From: Solitalea koreensis
GTDB taxonomy: Bacteria > Bacteroidota > Bacteroidia > Sphingobacteriales > Sphingobacteriaceae
Reading direction: 5' to 3'
DNA length: 64,000 nucleotides
NCBI RefSeq assembly: GCF_900182575.1
Contig: NZ_FXSZ01000009.1
Span: 1 to 64,000 of the forward strand
Position 1 is the first letter of the stretch, and the number at the start of each line of letters is the position of its first letter. Position numbers and translations under genes: made by a program. Below the pieces are notes generated by a model. It was not told the DNA's origin and made no database searches. It was given only the letters and a program-made list of their open reading frames with translations. Shown piece by piece: positions 16,554 through 25,208 of this stretch.

Positions 16554-17042
16554 TTAGAACTTCCTTGTCAGCTTATAACTTATTTTGGATTTAGAATAAA
16601 TTATTTGACGATTCCTATCCAACATAATCAAGCGCCTAGGATCTCTGCTTAATTTTACAAAATACCGCTCATGCCCCGGTTGGTTATAATTAAGTACATA
16701 CAGTGCAGCATCAATATCTTTTCCATAACCAAACTCAATCGTATACTTTCCGGTTGAAATAATGGGTTTATTATCATTTCGGCCTATATAGACAACTTCC
16801 ATTTCATAAGCATTGGTTGTATCAACATAAAATGTAATCTTAGTTTTGATTCCTTCGCAATCAGCGCATGGCAGTATTCCCTCATAAACTTCTGTCTGAA
16901 TTTTCCTTTCAAGGGAATCAACTTTCGGTACTACATCAATGATTTCACTACCCTCAGATTTTTCAGCAGCTATTTCTTTCTTTTGATTTAATTGACAACT
17001 AACTAACAAAGCAAAAGCAGAGATCAGAATTAATAATTTCAT
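16554..17042 (-). CDS. NlpE-like lipoprotein
   Basis: Predicted outer-membrane or periplasmic lipoprotein of 162 residues related to the NlpE N-terminal domain (copper-resistance/envelope-stress family). The start at MKLLILISAF gives a clean lipobox (LVSC, Cys16). The next ATG upstream in the longer frame (17102) would bury the signal. The NlpE hallmark YEGILPCADCEGIKTKI keeps the CxxC pair (CADC), which in the family sits near the start of the beta-barrel. The C-terminal part (about 90-160) is beta-rich. In Enterobacteria NlpE signals surface contact to Cpx; no Cpx system is visible here, so the role is open. Confidence 0.85.
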   Translation of the reverse strand: MKLLILISAFALLVSCQLNQKKEIAAEKSEGSEIIDVVPKVDSLERKIQTEVYEGILPCADCEGIKTKITFYVDTTNAYEMEVVYIGRNDNKPIISTGKYTIEFGYGKDIDAALYVLNYNQPGHERYFVKLSRDPRRLIMLDRNRQIIYSKSKISYKLTRKF

Positions 17043-17137
17043 AAGAGAATGAATATCCATGAATTTACATAAAAAAACCGCGTAAGAAAAATTCGCTAAC
17101 AAGCATTAAGAAGGACCTTTAAATAGATTCCATAAAA

Positions 17138-17170
17138 AAGCCCTTAAAGCATAATGATCTTTAAGGGCTT
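17138..17170 (-). terminator. valS: Terminator of valS
   Basis: Perfect 12-base arms AAGCCCTTAAAG and CTTTAAGGGCTT around a 9-base loop. On the minus strand it is followed by a run of T, as expected for the valS transcript. Confidence 0.88.
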
Positions 17171-17189
17171 AAAACTATTTCTAAAAAGA

Positions 17190-19820
17190 TTAAACTAAAG
17201 TTGCAAGGCTATCTTCTAATGCTTTTATTTTTGACTCAGCATCAGCCTTTTTATTACGTTCATTCTGAATAATTTCAGGTTTTGCATTCGAAACAAAACG
17301 TTCATTACTCAATTTTGCATCAACAGATTTTAAAAACCCTTTCAAATAATCCAGTTCTTTGGTAATACGTTCACGTTCAGCATCAACATCAATATTTGAA
17401 CCCAAATCGACAAAGAACTCATCCGTTCCAACCATAAAACCTACACCGGTCGTTTTATCATTTACAAAAGCGATTTCAGGTGTATTAGCCAACTTTGAAA
17501 TCAAATTAGTGTAAGCTTGATAATGAATATCAGCATTTGATTTTATAGCTAAAGGCAGTGCTTCTTTCGGGCTAATTTGTTTCGAATTACGAATGTTGCG
17601 TACATTAGAAATTATACTCAACACAGCATCCATTTCCTTTAAGCATTTTGCATCAAAAGGAACCGATTTTGGAAAAGGAGCAACGATTATACAATCTTTC
17701 TCGGTTCTTTCGGTGAGTTCATGCCATAACTCTTCGGTTAAGAATGGCATAAATGGATGCAATAACTTCAACAAACGTTCAAAAATAGTAATAGTCGCTT
17801 CGTAAGTCTGCCTGTCGATTGGCTCCCCGAATGTTGGCTTGATCATTTCCAAATACCAGGCACAGAAGTCATCCCAAACCAATTTATACGTACTCATCAA
17901 AGCATCACTCAAACGTAAACCGTTATAATGTTCTTCGATCTCAGTTAAAGCAGCGTTGAATTTATTTTCGAACCAAGCAATGGCTATTTCATTCGTATCA
18001 TTGCCTCCCGCTTTCACCTCCCAGCCTTGAATCAGGCGGAATGCATTCCAGATTTTATTAGCAAAGTTTCTTCCTTGTTCACAATATCCTTCATCAAACA
18101 TAAGGTCGTTACCCGCAGGCGAACTGAAAAGCATACCCACACGTACACCATCTGCACCGTATTGCTCAATCAAATCCAAAGGATCAGGTGAGTTACCCAA
18201 TGATTTCGACATTTTACGGCCGATTTTATCACGCACAATACCTGTTAAGTAAACATTTTTAAACGGAATTTCTCCGCGGAATTCTTTACCGGCCATGATC
18301 ATACGTGCAACCCAGAAGAAAAGAATCTCAGGTGCCGTTACTAAATCATTGGTCGGGTAATAGTAGTTCAAATCAGCGTTTACCTCACTTTGGGTATTAC
18401 CAAAAACTGTAGGATCAAATACTGAAATTGGCCATAACCATGAGGAGAACCAGGTATCAACCACGTCCTCATCCTGATTTAAATCATTAATGGTAAGTTG
18501 CTGATTGCCGCTTTGTGCTTTTGCCTGCACAAGTGCTTCTTCAGCAGTTTTAGCTACAACAAAATCACCGCTAGGAGTGTACCAAGCCGGAATACGTTGG
18601 CCCCACCATAACTGACGAGAAATACACCAATCTTTAACATTCTCCATCCAGTGGCGATACGTATTCATGAACTTATCAGGAACCAATCGAACTTCCCCGT
18701 TTAACACTACGTCAAGCGCAGGTTTACTCAATTCACTCATTTTGCAGAACCACTGTAATGAAAGCTTAGGCTCAATTACCGCATCAGTCCGCTCCGAGAA
18801 ACCAACCTGACTTTTATAATCTTCAACCTTATCTAACTGACCAGCTTCTTCTAAAAGCTTGGCTATTTTTTTACGGGCAATGAAACGATCTTCTCCAATT
18901 AAGACTTCTGCCTTTTCGTTTAAAGTTCCGTCGTCATTCAGAATATCAATAACCGGAAGCTTATGTTTTACCCCAAGTTCATAATCGTTCAAATCATGAG
19001 CCGGTGTTACTTTTAAGCAACCTGTTCCAAATTCCATGGTTACGTATTCGTCCATAATAATCGGAATCTCACGATTGATCAATGGTACAATTACCTTTTT
19101 TCCATGAAGATGCAAGAAGCGTTCATCATCCGGGTGAATACATACTGCAGTATCGGCCATAATGGTTTCAGGGCGCGTAGTAGCAATCATTACATAATCA
19201 TCTTCTCCCGAAACCTTATACTTGATATAATATAATTTCTGATTAACTTCTTTACGAATTACTTCTTCGTCAGAAACAGCCGTTTTTCCTTGTGGATCCC
19301 AGTTTACCATACGAACGCCGCGGTAAACCCATCCTTTTTTATACAGATGAACAAAGGTGTCAATTACGGCTTCTGAAAGTGCCGGATCCATAGTAAATCG
19401 AGTACGATCCCAGTCGCATGAAGCACCTAATTTCTTTAATTGTTCCAGAATAATCCCGCCGTACTTTTCTTTCCATTCCCAAGCATATTTCAAAAATTCC
19501 TCACGACTTAAATCCCGTTTTGCAATGCCTTTTTCTTTAAGCATGGCAACTACTTTTGCTTCGGTAGCAATTGAAGCATGGTCGGTTCCTGGTACCCAAC
19601 AGGCATTTTTGCCTTGCATACGCGCACGACGGACCAGTACATCCTGAATAGTATTGTTCAACATGTGACCCATGTGTAAAACTCCGGTAACATTTGGCGG
19701 TGGAATTACCACTGTATAAGGTTCACGTTCATCAGGTACTGATCTGAAAAATTTCTGCTCCAGCCAGTAGCTGTACCATTTGTCTTCTGTTTCGCGAGGA
19801 TTGTACGTTTTTGATATCAT
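17190..19820 (-). CDS. valS: Valyl-tRNA synthetase
   Basis: Class I aminoacyl-tRNA synthetase that charges tRNA-Val. The 876 residues hold the expected blocks: PPPNVTGVLHMGHML with the HIGH-type HMGH (residues 49-52), the CP1 editing domain (about 190-340) with ATTRPETIMADTAV, the WWGQRIPAWY strand and the KMSKS loop in RKMSKSLGNS (about 560). An anticodon-binding domain follows, and then the C-terminal coiled coil (about 810-876) typical of ValS, rich in ERERI and LSNERF. It is a single-gene unit with its own promoter and terminator. Confidence 0.98.
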   Translation of the reverse strand: MISKTYNPRETEDKWYSYWLEQKFFRSVPDEREPYTVVIPPPNVTGVLHMGHMLNNTIQDVLVRRARMQGKNACWVPGTDHASIATEAKVVAMLKEKGIAKRDLSREEFLKYAWEWKEKYGGIILEQLKKLGASCDWDRTRFTMDPALSEAVIDTFVHLYKKGWVYRGVRMVNWDPQGKTAVSDEEVIRKEVNQKLYYIKYKVSGEDDYVMIATTRPETIMADTAVCIHPDDERFLHLHGKKVIVPLINREIPIIMDEYVTMEFGTGCLKVTPAHDLNDYELGVKHKLPVIDILNDDGTLNEKAEVLIGEDRFIARKKIAKLLEEAGQLDKVEDYKSQVGFSERTDAVIEPKLSLQWFCKMSELSKPALDVVLNGEVRLVPDKFMNTYRHWMENVKDWCISRQLWWGQRIPAWYTPSGDFVVAKTAEEALVQAKAQSGNQQLTINDLNQDEDVVDTWFSSWLWPISVFDPTVFGNTQSEVNADLNYYYPTNDLVTAPEILFFWVARMIMAGKEFRGEIPFKNVYLTGIVRDKIGRKMSKSLGNSPDPLDLIEQYGADGVRVGMLFSSPAGNDLMFDEGYCEQGRNFANKIWNAFRLIQGWEVKAGGNDTNEIAIAWFENKFNAALTEIEEHYNGLRLSDALMSTYKLVWDDFCAWYLEMIKPTFGEPIDRQTYEATITIFERLLKLLHPFMPFLTEELWHELTERTEKDCIIVAPFPKSVPFDAKCLKEMDAVLSIISNVRNIRNSKQISPKEALPLAIKSNADIHYQAYTNLISKLANTPEIAFVNDKTTGVGFMVGTDEFFVDLGSNIDVDAERERITKELDYLKGFLKSVDAKLSNERFVSNAKPEIIQNERNKKADAESKIKALEDSLATLV

Positions 19821-19885
19821 AATATGATTTTACCGATGCTTCTAAAACGACAACACCGATTTTTTAAAAAGCCAATAATTGGTCG

Positions 19886-19893
19886 CAAAAATA
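19886..19893 (-). promoter_or_regulatory. valS: -7 promoter box for valS
   Basis: Minus strand reads TATTTTTG, fitting TAnnTTTG. This gives a leader of about 60 bases. I see no T-box-like structure in it. Confidence 0.6.
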
Positions 19894-19960
19894 GGGAAAA
19901 TTGACCTTAAGCTCGAATCTTCCGGCTGAAATAATGTAGTTTTACAAACTATTAGAGAAG

Positions 19961-20665
19961 ATGAGCAAATTTAGTCCTGTACAATTATTACCTACCGCCG
20001 ACGGTAGCAACACCCTTTACCACCAAGTGTATAAACAAACCTATCACTCCGTAAATGGTGCTCATCAGGAAGCAAAACACGTTTTCCTAGATACCGGATT
20101 AAAACATTTACTATCAATTGATTCCAAAACAGAGGTTTCAATCATTGAAATTGGGTTTGGCACAGGCTTGAACTTCTTGGTTACCGCTGAGTTTTGTATA
20201 CAGGAAGAAATTAAGCTCAATTATAAGGGTATAGAAGCTTTTCCTGTTCCTTCAAAAATAATTGCAGAAAGTGGCTATGAGGAGTGCTTAAAAAACAAAA
20301 ATCTCTGGAAAAGCTATATCGATAATTATGATCAATTGATTAAAGGCGATACCAGCATTCAAATAAATCCTTTGATTTCCCTTTCCATGGAGAGAAAACC
20401 AGTATTAGAGACACCATCTTCTCCACTATTTGACATTATTTATTACGACGCCTTTGCTCCCACCACTCAACCTGAAATGTGGAATACAGAAACCATTTCA
20501 CACGTAGTAAAATTCTTAAAACCCGGAGGCATGTTTGTAACCTATAGCATTACAGGAAATTTAAAAAGAATTTTAGTTACACTCGGATTCACTATCGAAA
20601 AACCCAAAGGCGCTGCAGGGAAACGAGAAATGTTAAGAGCAATTTTGAAGGCTAATGAGATTTAA
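19961..20665 (+). CDS. mnmD: tRNA (mnm5s2U34) methyltransferase MnmD
   Basis: Stand-alone version of the MnmC methyltransferase domain (DUF752 type, 234 residues). It is predicted to use SAM to convert nm5(s2)U34 to mnm5(s2)U34 in tRNA anticodons. Visible features are the SAM-binding glycine motif IIEIGFGTGLNFL (about residues 59-71), the KYGIEA-like acidic strand (YKGIEAFPV) and the DIIYYDAFAPTTQPEMW motif (about 158-174), which is diagnostic for this group. KPGGMFVTYSITGNLKR follows, as in MnmC. The FAD-dependent oxidase half of MnmC is absent, as in MnmD proteins. It is divergent from valS. Confidence 0.92.
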   Translation: MSKFSPVQLLPTADGSNTLYHQVYKQTYHSVNGAHQEAKHVFLDTGLKHLLSIDSKTEVSIIEIGFGTGLNFLVTAEFCIQEEIKLNYKGIEAFPVPSKIIAESGYEECLKNKNLWKSYIDNYDQLIKGDTSIQINPLISLSMERKPVLETPSSPLFDIIYYDAFAPTTQPEMWNTETISHVVKFLKPGGMFVTYSITGNLKRILVTLGFTIEKPKGAAGKREMLRAILKANEI

Positions 20666-20822
20666 ACCTATCTAGTTTCATCACCCCTTCATTGATTGCA
20701 AAATACAAACAGATCAATATTTAATTTTGCTAAAATCACATACTTTTAATATTTTTTTTGAATTAATTTCAATAAATGTAAATTAGTGATATTATGTCAC
20801 GGCATTTAAAGAACTATTAATT

Positions 20823-20984
20823 ATGGAAAACATACAATTCGAAGAAAATCACCACACCTTAGCCCCAAACTTAATTATCGAACTTGATTTAGTATTTATG
20901 AACGGCAAGTACTACCCTCGCGGAAAAGGCATTGAAAATCAAAATTCAGGTGGTCGCATTCGCATTGCAAATCCTGAAGAGTAG
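20823..20984 (+). CDS. Candidate small protein, 53 residues
   Basis: ORF of 53 codons in the 439-base gap between mnmD and mazG, ATG to TAG. It has mixed polar composition with an acidic N-terminal part, a short hydrophobic core (NLIIELDLVFMNGKYY, about 16-31) and a basic/glycine-rich tail ending IRIANPEE. Codon choice looks like that of neighbouring genes and it is too long and too balanced to be typical AT-rich noise, but I recognise no family and see no signal peptide, Cys pair or convincing ribosome site. It could be a small regulatory or modified-peptide precursor; that is speculation. Confidence 0.5.
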   Translation: MENIQFEENHHTLAPNLIIELDLVFMNGKYYPRGKGIENQNSGGRIRIANPEE

Positions 20985-21062
20985 TCTTCAACATTTAGCT
21001 ATCGTTCAATATTGCCGGGCACTATCATTGAATACTTTTATGAAATGAATGGCAGAATAGTT

Positions 21063-21070
21063 TAGTTTTG
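21063..21070 (+). promoter_or_regulatory. mazG: -7 promoter box for mazG
   Basis: TAGTTTTG fits TAnnTTTG. It lies 35 bases before the mazG ATG at 21105. Confidence 0.6.
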
Positions 21071-21104
21071 TAATTAATATTCATTCATCTCTCATTCATT
21101 TTTT

Positions 21105-21902
21105 ATGCTCGACAATCGTAAAGAATCTGCAAATCTGCCCCAAGAAGCTTTCCAACGTTTATTAACCATTATGGATGATCTGCGTGCAAATTGCCCGTGG
21201 GACATGAAACAAACAATGGAAACCTTACGCCATTTGACCATAGAAGAAACTTACGAACTTTCTGATTCCATTCTGGAGAAGGATATGCAAGAAATCAAAA
21301 AAGAAATCGGCGATATCATGCTTCATCTTGTTTTCTATTCAAAAATCGCTTCAGAAACGAATGATTTTGATATTACCGATGTATTAAACGGCATTTGTGA
21401 TAAGTTGATCAACCGTCACCCTCACATTTATGGTGATGTTATTGTTCATAATGAAGAAGAGGTGAAGCGCAATTGGGAACAACTCAAATTAAAAGAGGGA
21501 AATAAATCCGTTTTGGAAGGAGTTCCTGTTTCATTGCCTGCCTTAGTCAAGGCATCCCGCATACAAGAAAAAGCACGTGGGGTTGGATTTGATTGGGAAG
21601 AAAAACAACAGGTTTGGGAAAAGGTAGAAGAAGAAATGGCTGAATTTCGCCAGGAATTCAATGAAGACAAACCGATTGATAAAGAAAAAGCAGAAGGTGA
21701 ATTCGGGGATTTACTGTTTTCATTAATTAATTACGGCCGTTTTTTGGATATCAATGCTGAAGATGCGCTGGAAAAAACCAATAAAAAATTCATCAAACGT
21801 TTTCAATACCTGGAGCAAAAGTCTAAAGAAATAGGCAAGAACTTGAAAGATATGACATTGGCTGAAATGGATATTTTCTGGAATGAAGCAAAATCCTTAT
21901 AA
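21105..21902 (+). CDS. mazG: Nucleoside triphosphate pyrophosphohydrolase MazG
   Basis: All-alpha NTP pyrophosphatase that hydrolyses NTPs/dNTPs to monophosphates, clearing noncanonical nucleotides and lowering (p)ppGpp in studied species. At 265 residues it is the usual two-domain MazG. The first domain has CPWDMKQT and the metal motif EETYELSD (EExxE type), with KKEIGDIMLHLVFY (about 65-78) supplying the ExxD pair. The linker contains the conserved HPHIYGD and NWEQLK. The second domain has GVGFDW, the EEEMAEF EExxE motif and EFGDLLFSLINYGRF. All catalytic acids I can place are present. Confidence 0.95.
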   Translation: MLDNRKESANLPQEAFQRLLTIMDDLRANCPWDMKQTMETLRHLTIEETYELSDSILEKDMQEIKKEIGDIMLHLVFYSKIASETNDFDITDVLNGICDKLINRHPHIYGDVIVHNEEEVKRNWEQLKLKEGNKSVLEGVPVSLPALVKASRIQEKARGVGFDWEEKQQVWEKVEEEMAEFRQEFNEDKPIDKEKAEGEFGDLLFSLINYGRFLDINAEDALEKTNKKFIKRFQYLEQKSKEIGKNLKDMTLAEMDIFWNEAKSL

Positions 21903-21970
21903 CATTTTTTATTTAACCATTAAAAGCCCCTACTTTCGCCCATCTACTTACAAATTGACAGTTATCCCAA

Positions 21971-23764
21971 ATGGAATTGATATTTAATGGATATTCTATA
22001 GTTTTATTAATATCAGGCTTATTCACTTTATTTATCGCTCGCTTAATTTTTAAAAAATTAGGCAGTGTGGTAAGATGGTTTTCGCTACTCATGCTTCTTA
22101 TTGCAATATGGGCAATTACATATAGCTTTGAACTAAGTTGCCGCACTCTGCCTGATATGCTCTTTTGGATAAACTTTGAGTACATTGGAATTGCCTTGCT
22201 ACCTGCAACCTGGATTATTTTTATCATTCATTTTATAGGAAAAGAGAATTGGTTAAATAAGACCATCATAGCGCTTATTTATTTAATTCCGATTATAACA
22301 ATAGGCATGGTTTGGACCAACTCTTTGCATCACCTACATTATACCTTAGTTGGCATTGATACTATGCATGATTTTCCGCTCCTGAGCATTGAGTTTGGCA
22401 TTTGGTATCGAATTTTTACAGTTTACTTTTATATCTTGCTTGCTTTGGGCGGTTATTTATTGATTCGTACGTTTAAACAGGCGGATACAATTTATAAGAA
22501 GCAAAACAGCAGTATTTTATTAGGAGCGCTTATTCCCTGGATGTTTAATTTATTTTATATGTTAGGCATTCGTCCGTTAGAACATATTGACTTAACTCCT
22601 TTTGCTTTTATTATTACGGGACTATTGATCAGCCTAGGTCTGATGCAATATCGATTATTCGATTTAATTCCGATTGGCAGAGAAAAAGTTATCAATTCCA
22701 TGCATGATGGGTTCCTAATACTTGACCACCAAGACCGTGTGATAGATTATAACAAAAACATCCTTCACTTTTTATCGCATTCTGCATCATCTACCATCAT
22801 CGGTATTACACTAGCTGAGCTTTTTAAAACACAAAACCAATTACTGGAAACTGTTCAGAAACGTATCAACGGTAATGTGGAAATTCAGATAAGAACCAAT
22901 AGCCGAACTTCTTATTTTGATATTGCGGTTACCTCATTATTTAAAAAAAATACCATTTATAGTGGAGTAGTTTTAATTTTCAGAGACATTACCGAGCTAA
23001 AAAATGATGCTATTCAATTAAAGAACCAATCAGAACAGCTTTCCGACCTAAATCAATTGAAAGACCGTATTTTCACCATTATTTCTCACGATTTACGAAC
23101 GCCATTTAATCAGCTCCACACTGCTTTAAATATGACGTTAAAAGGGATGCTAAGCAAACAGGAATTGAGCGTACTTTTGCCCGAGCTAGCTGAATGCGTA
23201 AAACAAACTTCCGGTATTTTAGACAATCTATTATCTTGGTCTAAAACCCAAATGAACGGAGAGTTAACCGAGGCTAGGACACTAAACCTTCTTGTTCTTG
23301 CTAAAACAGAGATGGAACTCCTTTTACCAGGAGCCAAAGAAAAAAACATTGCATTTAAGTGTAAAATCGAGCCGAGTATATATGTTTTCGCCGACAAAGA
23401 AATGATCAAACTCATTTTTCGCAACCTGATCAACAATGCAATAAAGTTTAGTAACCAAGGCGATACTATTACCATTTATGCGACTCCTAAAGACAATTTT
23501 GTAGAAATCTGCATTGAAGACTCGGGAACCGGAATGCGCCCTGAAACCTTAAGCAACCTTTTTAGTGCCAAAACCTTTTCCACTCCAGGAACGCACAATG
23601 AACAAGGAACCGGACTTGGATTATTATTCTGCAAAGATTTTGTGGAAAAGAATAATGGCAAAATTTGGGCGGATAGCAGCAGGTTACAAGGTAGCCGCTT
23701 TTATTTTACACTTCCAGAAGCTAGTATGTTGTCAATTAAGCATGATTCACAAGTTCATGCCTAA
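21971..23764 (+). CDS. 7TM-sensor histidine kinase with PAS domain
   Basis: Membrane-bound sensor kinase of 597 residues. The N-terminal 230 residues have seven hydrophobic segments of the HisK_7TM (7TMR-HK) type, including the conserved YIGIALLPATWI region. A PAS domain follows (about 240-345: LDHQDRVIDYNKN ... FRDITELK). The HisKA box is FTIISHDLRTPFNQ with phosphoacceptor His373. The HATPase_c domain keeps the N box (NLINNAIKFS), G1 (EDSGTGM) and G2 (GTGLGLLFCKDFV). No response regulator adjoins it, so it is an orphan kinase. The signal is unknown; 7TM-His kinases often sense lipophilic or small soluble ligands. Confidence 0.92.
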   Translation: MELIFNGYSIVLLISGLFTLFIARLIFKKLGSVVRWFSLLMLLIAIWAITYSFELSCRTLPDMLFWINFEYIGIALLPATWIIFIIHFIGKENWLNKTIIALIYLIPIITIGMVWTNSLHHLHYTLVGIDTMHDFPLLSIEFGIWYRIFTVYFYILLALGGYLLIRTFKQADTIYKKQNSSILLGALIPWMFNLFYMLGIRPLEHIDLTPFAFIITGLLISLGLMQYRLFDLIPIGREKVINSMHDGFLILDHQDRVIDYNKNILHFLSHSASSTIIGITLAELFKTQNQLLETVQKRINGNVEIQIRTNSRTSYFDIAVTSLFKKNTIYSGVVLIFRDITELKNDAIQLKNQSEQLSDLNQLKDRIFTIISHDLRTPFNQLHTALNMTLKGMLSKQELSVLLPELAECVKQTSGILDNLLSWSKTQMNGELTEARTLNLLVLAKTEMELLLPGAKEKNIAFKCKIEPSIYVFADKEMIKLIFRNLINNAIKFSNQGDTITIYATPKDNFVEICIEDSGTGMRPETLSNLFSAKTFSTPGTHNEQGTGLGLLFCKDFVEKNNGKIWADSSRLQGSRFYFTLPEASMLSIKHDSQVHA

Positions 23765-23956
23765 ACTATTTTAATAAAATAGATGTTAAAGTTCTTGTGA
23801 CAATTACAGAACGGCTTCAGGAGGAAGAATAAATCCTATTGAAGCAGTCGAATTATGCAGCGAGAATCTGTAACTGATCTAAAAATATTGGCAGTTTAAA
23901 ATTCTTCTTCGCACAATCTTTCAGTTTCCTTTAGGAAGCTTTGGAAGGTAAAGTGC

Positions 23957-23964
23957 TATCTTTG
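23957..23964 (+). promoter_or_regulatory. -7 promoter box for CvfB-like gene
   Basis: TATCTTTG fits TAnnTTTG and lies 54 bases before the ATG at 24019. It is inside the longer frame that opens with TTG at 23941, so that upstream start is unlikely. Confidence 0.65.
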
Positions 23965-24018
23965 CAACAGCGTATTAAAACTTTCCCTCCTACGCCTCAT
24001 ATACTTATACTTACCAGC

Positions 24019-24858
24019 ATGATAGAAATCGGAAAAGAAAACGAACTCACATTTATAAATAAGACCAATGCAGGACTTTATCTAAGCGATGGAATAGACG
24101 AAGTGCTATTACCTTATATTCATGTTCCTGATGGTTTGCAAGTAGGCGATAGCTTAAGTGTTTTTGTATACCTGGATAATGAAAACAAGCCAATTGCTAC
24201 AACTCAAAAACCTTTAGCTTATGTTGGTCAGTTCGCATATTTAACGGTTATTGATGCAAATGAGCATGGGGCATTCTTGGATCTGGGAATTGCCAAAGAT
24301 ATTTTTGTACCCTACATGGAGCAAAGAGTGCCAATGGAAATTGATGAACAATATATTGTTTATCTATATTTAGATGAGCTTAGCGGTAGAATTGTAGCAT
24401 CTTCCAAAATTGGAGGTTTTCTTCAAGTTTCTGATTTTGACGTTAATCAAGGCGATGAAGTACAATTATTAATAACCGAAGAAACTGATCTTGGTTACAA
24501 TGCCATTATCAATAACAAGTACATAGGCTTATTATATCACAATGAACTGTTTGAACCTTTGCAACCTGGTGACGTAAAAAAAGGATTTATCAAACAAATC
24601 AGAGAGGATAATAAAATTGATTTAAGCCTTCAGCGTATTGGATTTAGTCATATCTTAGATTTGAAGACCATTCTTTTAGAAAAACTCGAAAAGAATCAGG
24701 GTAAACTTAATCTGGGGGATAAAAGTTCGCCTGATGAAATATACAAACAACTTAAAATCAGCAAGAAGGCCTTTAAAAAATCAATCGGCGGTTTGTATAA
24801 AGAGCGTCTGATTGAAATTGACGATGAAGAAATTAGATTAATTCCTAAATCTGAATAA
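24019..24858 (+). CDS. CvfB-like S1-domain RNA-binding protein
   Basis: RNA-binding protein of 279 residues related to CvfB/YitL, which in Staphylococcus affects virulence gene expression. It opens with MIEIGKENELTFINKT, the family start. Tandem OB/S1-like domains follow (about 1-65, 67-135 and 140-210), with typical strands GAFLDLG, IFVPY and DNKIDLSLQ. A small C-terminal winged-helix (about 225-279: DEIYKQLKISKKAFKKSIGGLYKERLI) completes the architecture. It converges on the VF530-family gene. Its RNA targets in Bacteroidota are not known. Confidence 0.88.
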   Translation: MIEIGKENELTFINKTNAGLYLSDGIDEVLLPYIHVPDGLQVGDSLSVFVYLDNENKPIATTQKPLAYVGQFAYLTVIDANEHGAFLDLGIAKDIFVPYMEQRVPMEIDEQYIVYLYLDELSGRIVASSKIGGFLQVSDFDVNQGDEVQLLITEETDLGYNAIINNKYIGLLYHNELFEPLQPGDVKKGFIKQIREDNKIDLSLQRIGFSHILDLKTILLEKLEKNQGKLNLGDKSSPDEIYKQLKISKKAFKKSIGGLYKERLIEIDDEEIRLIPKSE

Positions 24859-24865
24859 TTAAAGT

Positions 24866-24912
24866 GTTGACCTACTGAGCAGAAGCAAGGGTTCCTGACT
24901 CTGTAGGTCAAC
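24866..24912. terminator. Hairpin between convergent genes
   Basis: Ten-base arms GTTGACCTAC and GTAGGTCAAC extended by GAG/CTC after one mismatch. It overlaps the last bases of the VF530-family gene. There is no U tract, so termination is inferred from position only. Confidence 0.45.
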
Positions 24913-25130
24913 TACCGTTTATTGATATAGATATATAAATCTTCCACTTTTTTACGCGCCCAAGGTGTTCGTCTCAAAAACGTTAAGCTCGATTTGATAC
25001 TGGGATTATTATTAAAGCAATCGATATTTATTTTGTGGCCTAATTCCTCCCAGCCATAGTATTCAACCAAATGAGTCACAATCATTTCAAGGGTTTTTCC
25101 ATGCAATGGATTATTCGCTTGCTCTGCCAT
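24912..25130 (-). CDS. VF530-family (DUF2132) small DNA-binding protein
   Basis: Small protein of 72 residues. The core NPLHGKTLEMIVTHLVEYYGW followed by LGHKINIDCFNNNPS and SLTFLRRTPWARKKVE is the full VF530/DUF2132 signature. The solved Vibrio structure suggests double-stranded DNA binding, but the function is unknown. The start at MAEQANN is used because the frame upstream of it (to 25184) does not match the family. It lies 78 bases downstream of the LolC/E-like permease on the same strand and may be co-transcribed. Confidence 0.88.
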   Translation of the reverse strand: MAEQANNPLHGKTLEMIVTHLVEYYGWEELGHKINIDCFNNNPSIKSSLTFLRRTPWARKKVEDLYIYINKR

Positions 25131-25208
25131 ACTTAGTATTTTTAAATCTGTGTAAATTGTTTGGGATAAAGTTCGACAATACACTTCTCCTTTTGAAAAG
25201 AACTAAAA

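Noticed and set aside
23941..24018. Upstream extension of the CvfB-like gene (TTG start)
   Set aside because: The -7 box TATCTTTG lies inside this extension and family members begin at the ATG at 24019.
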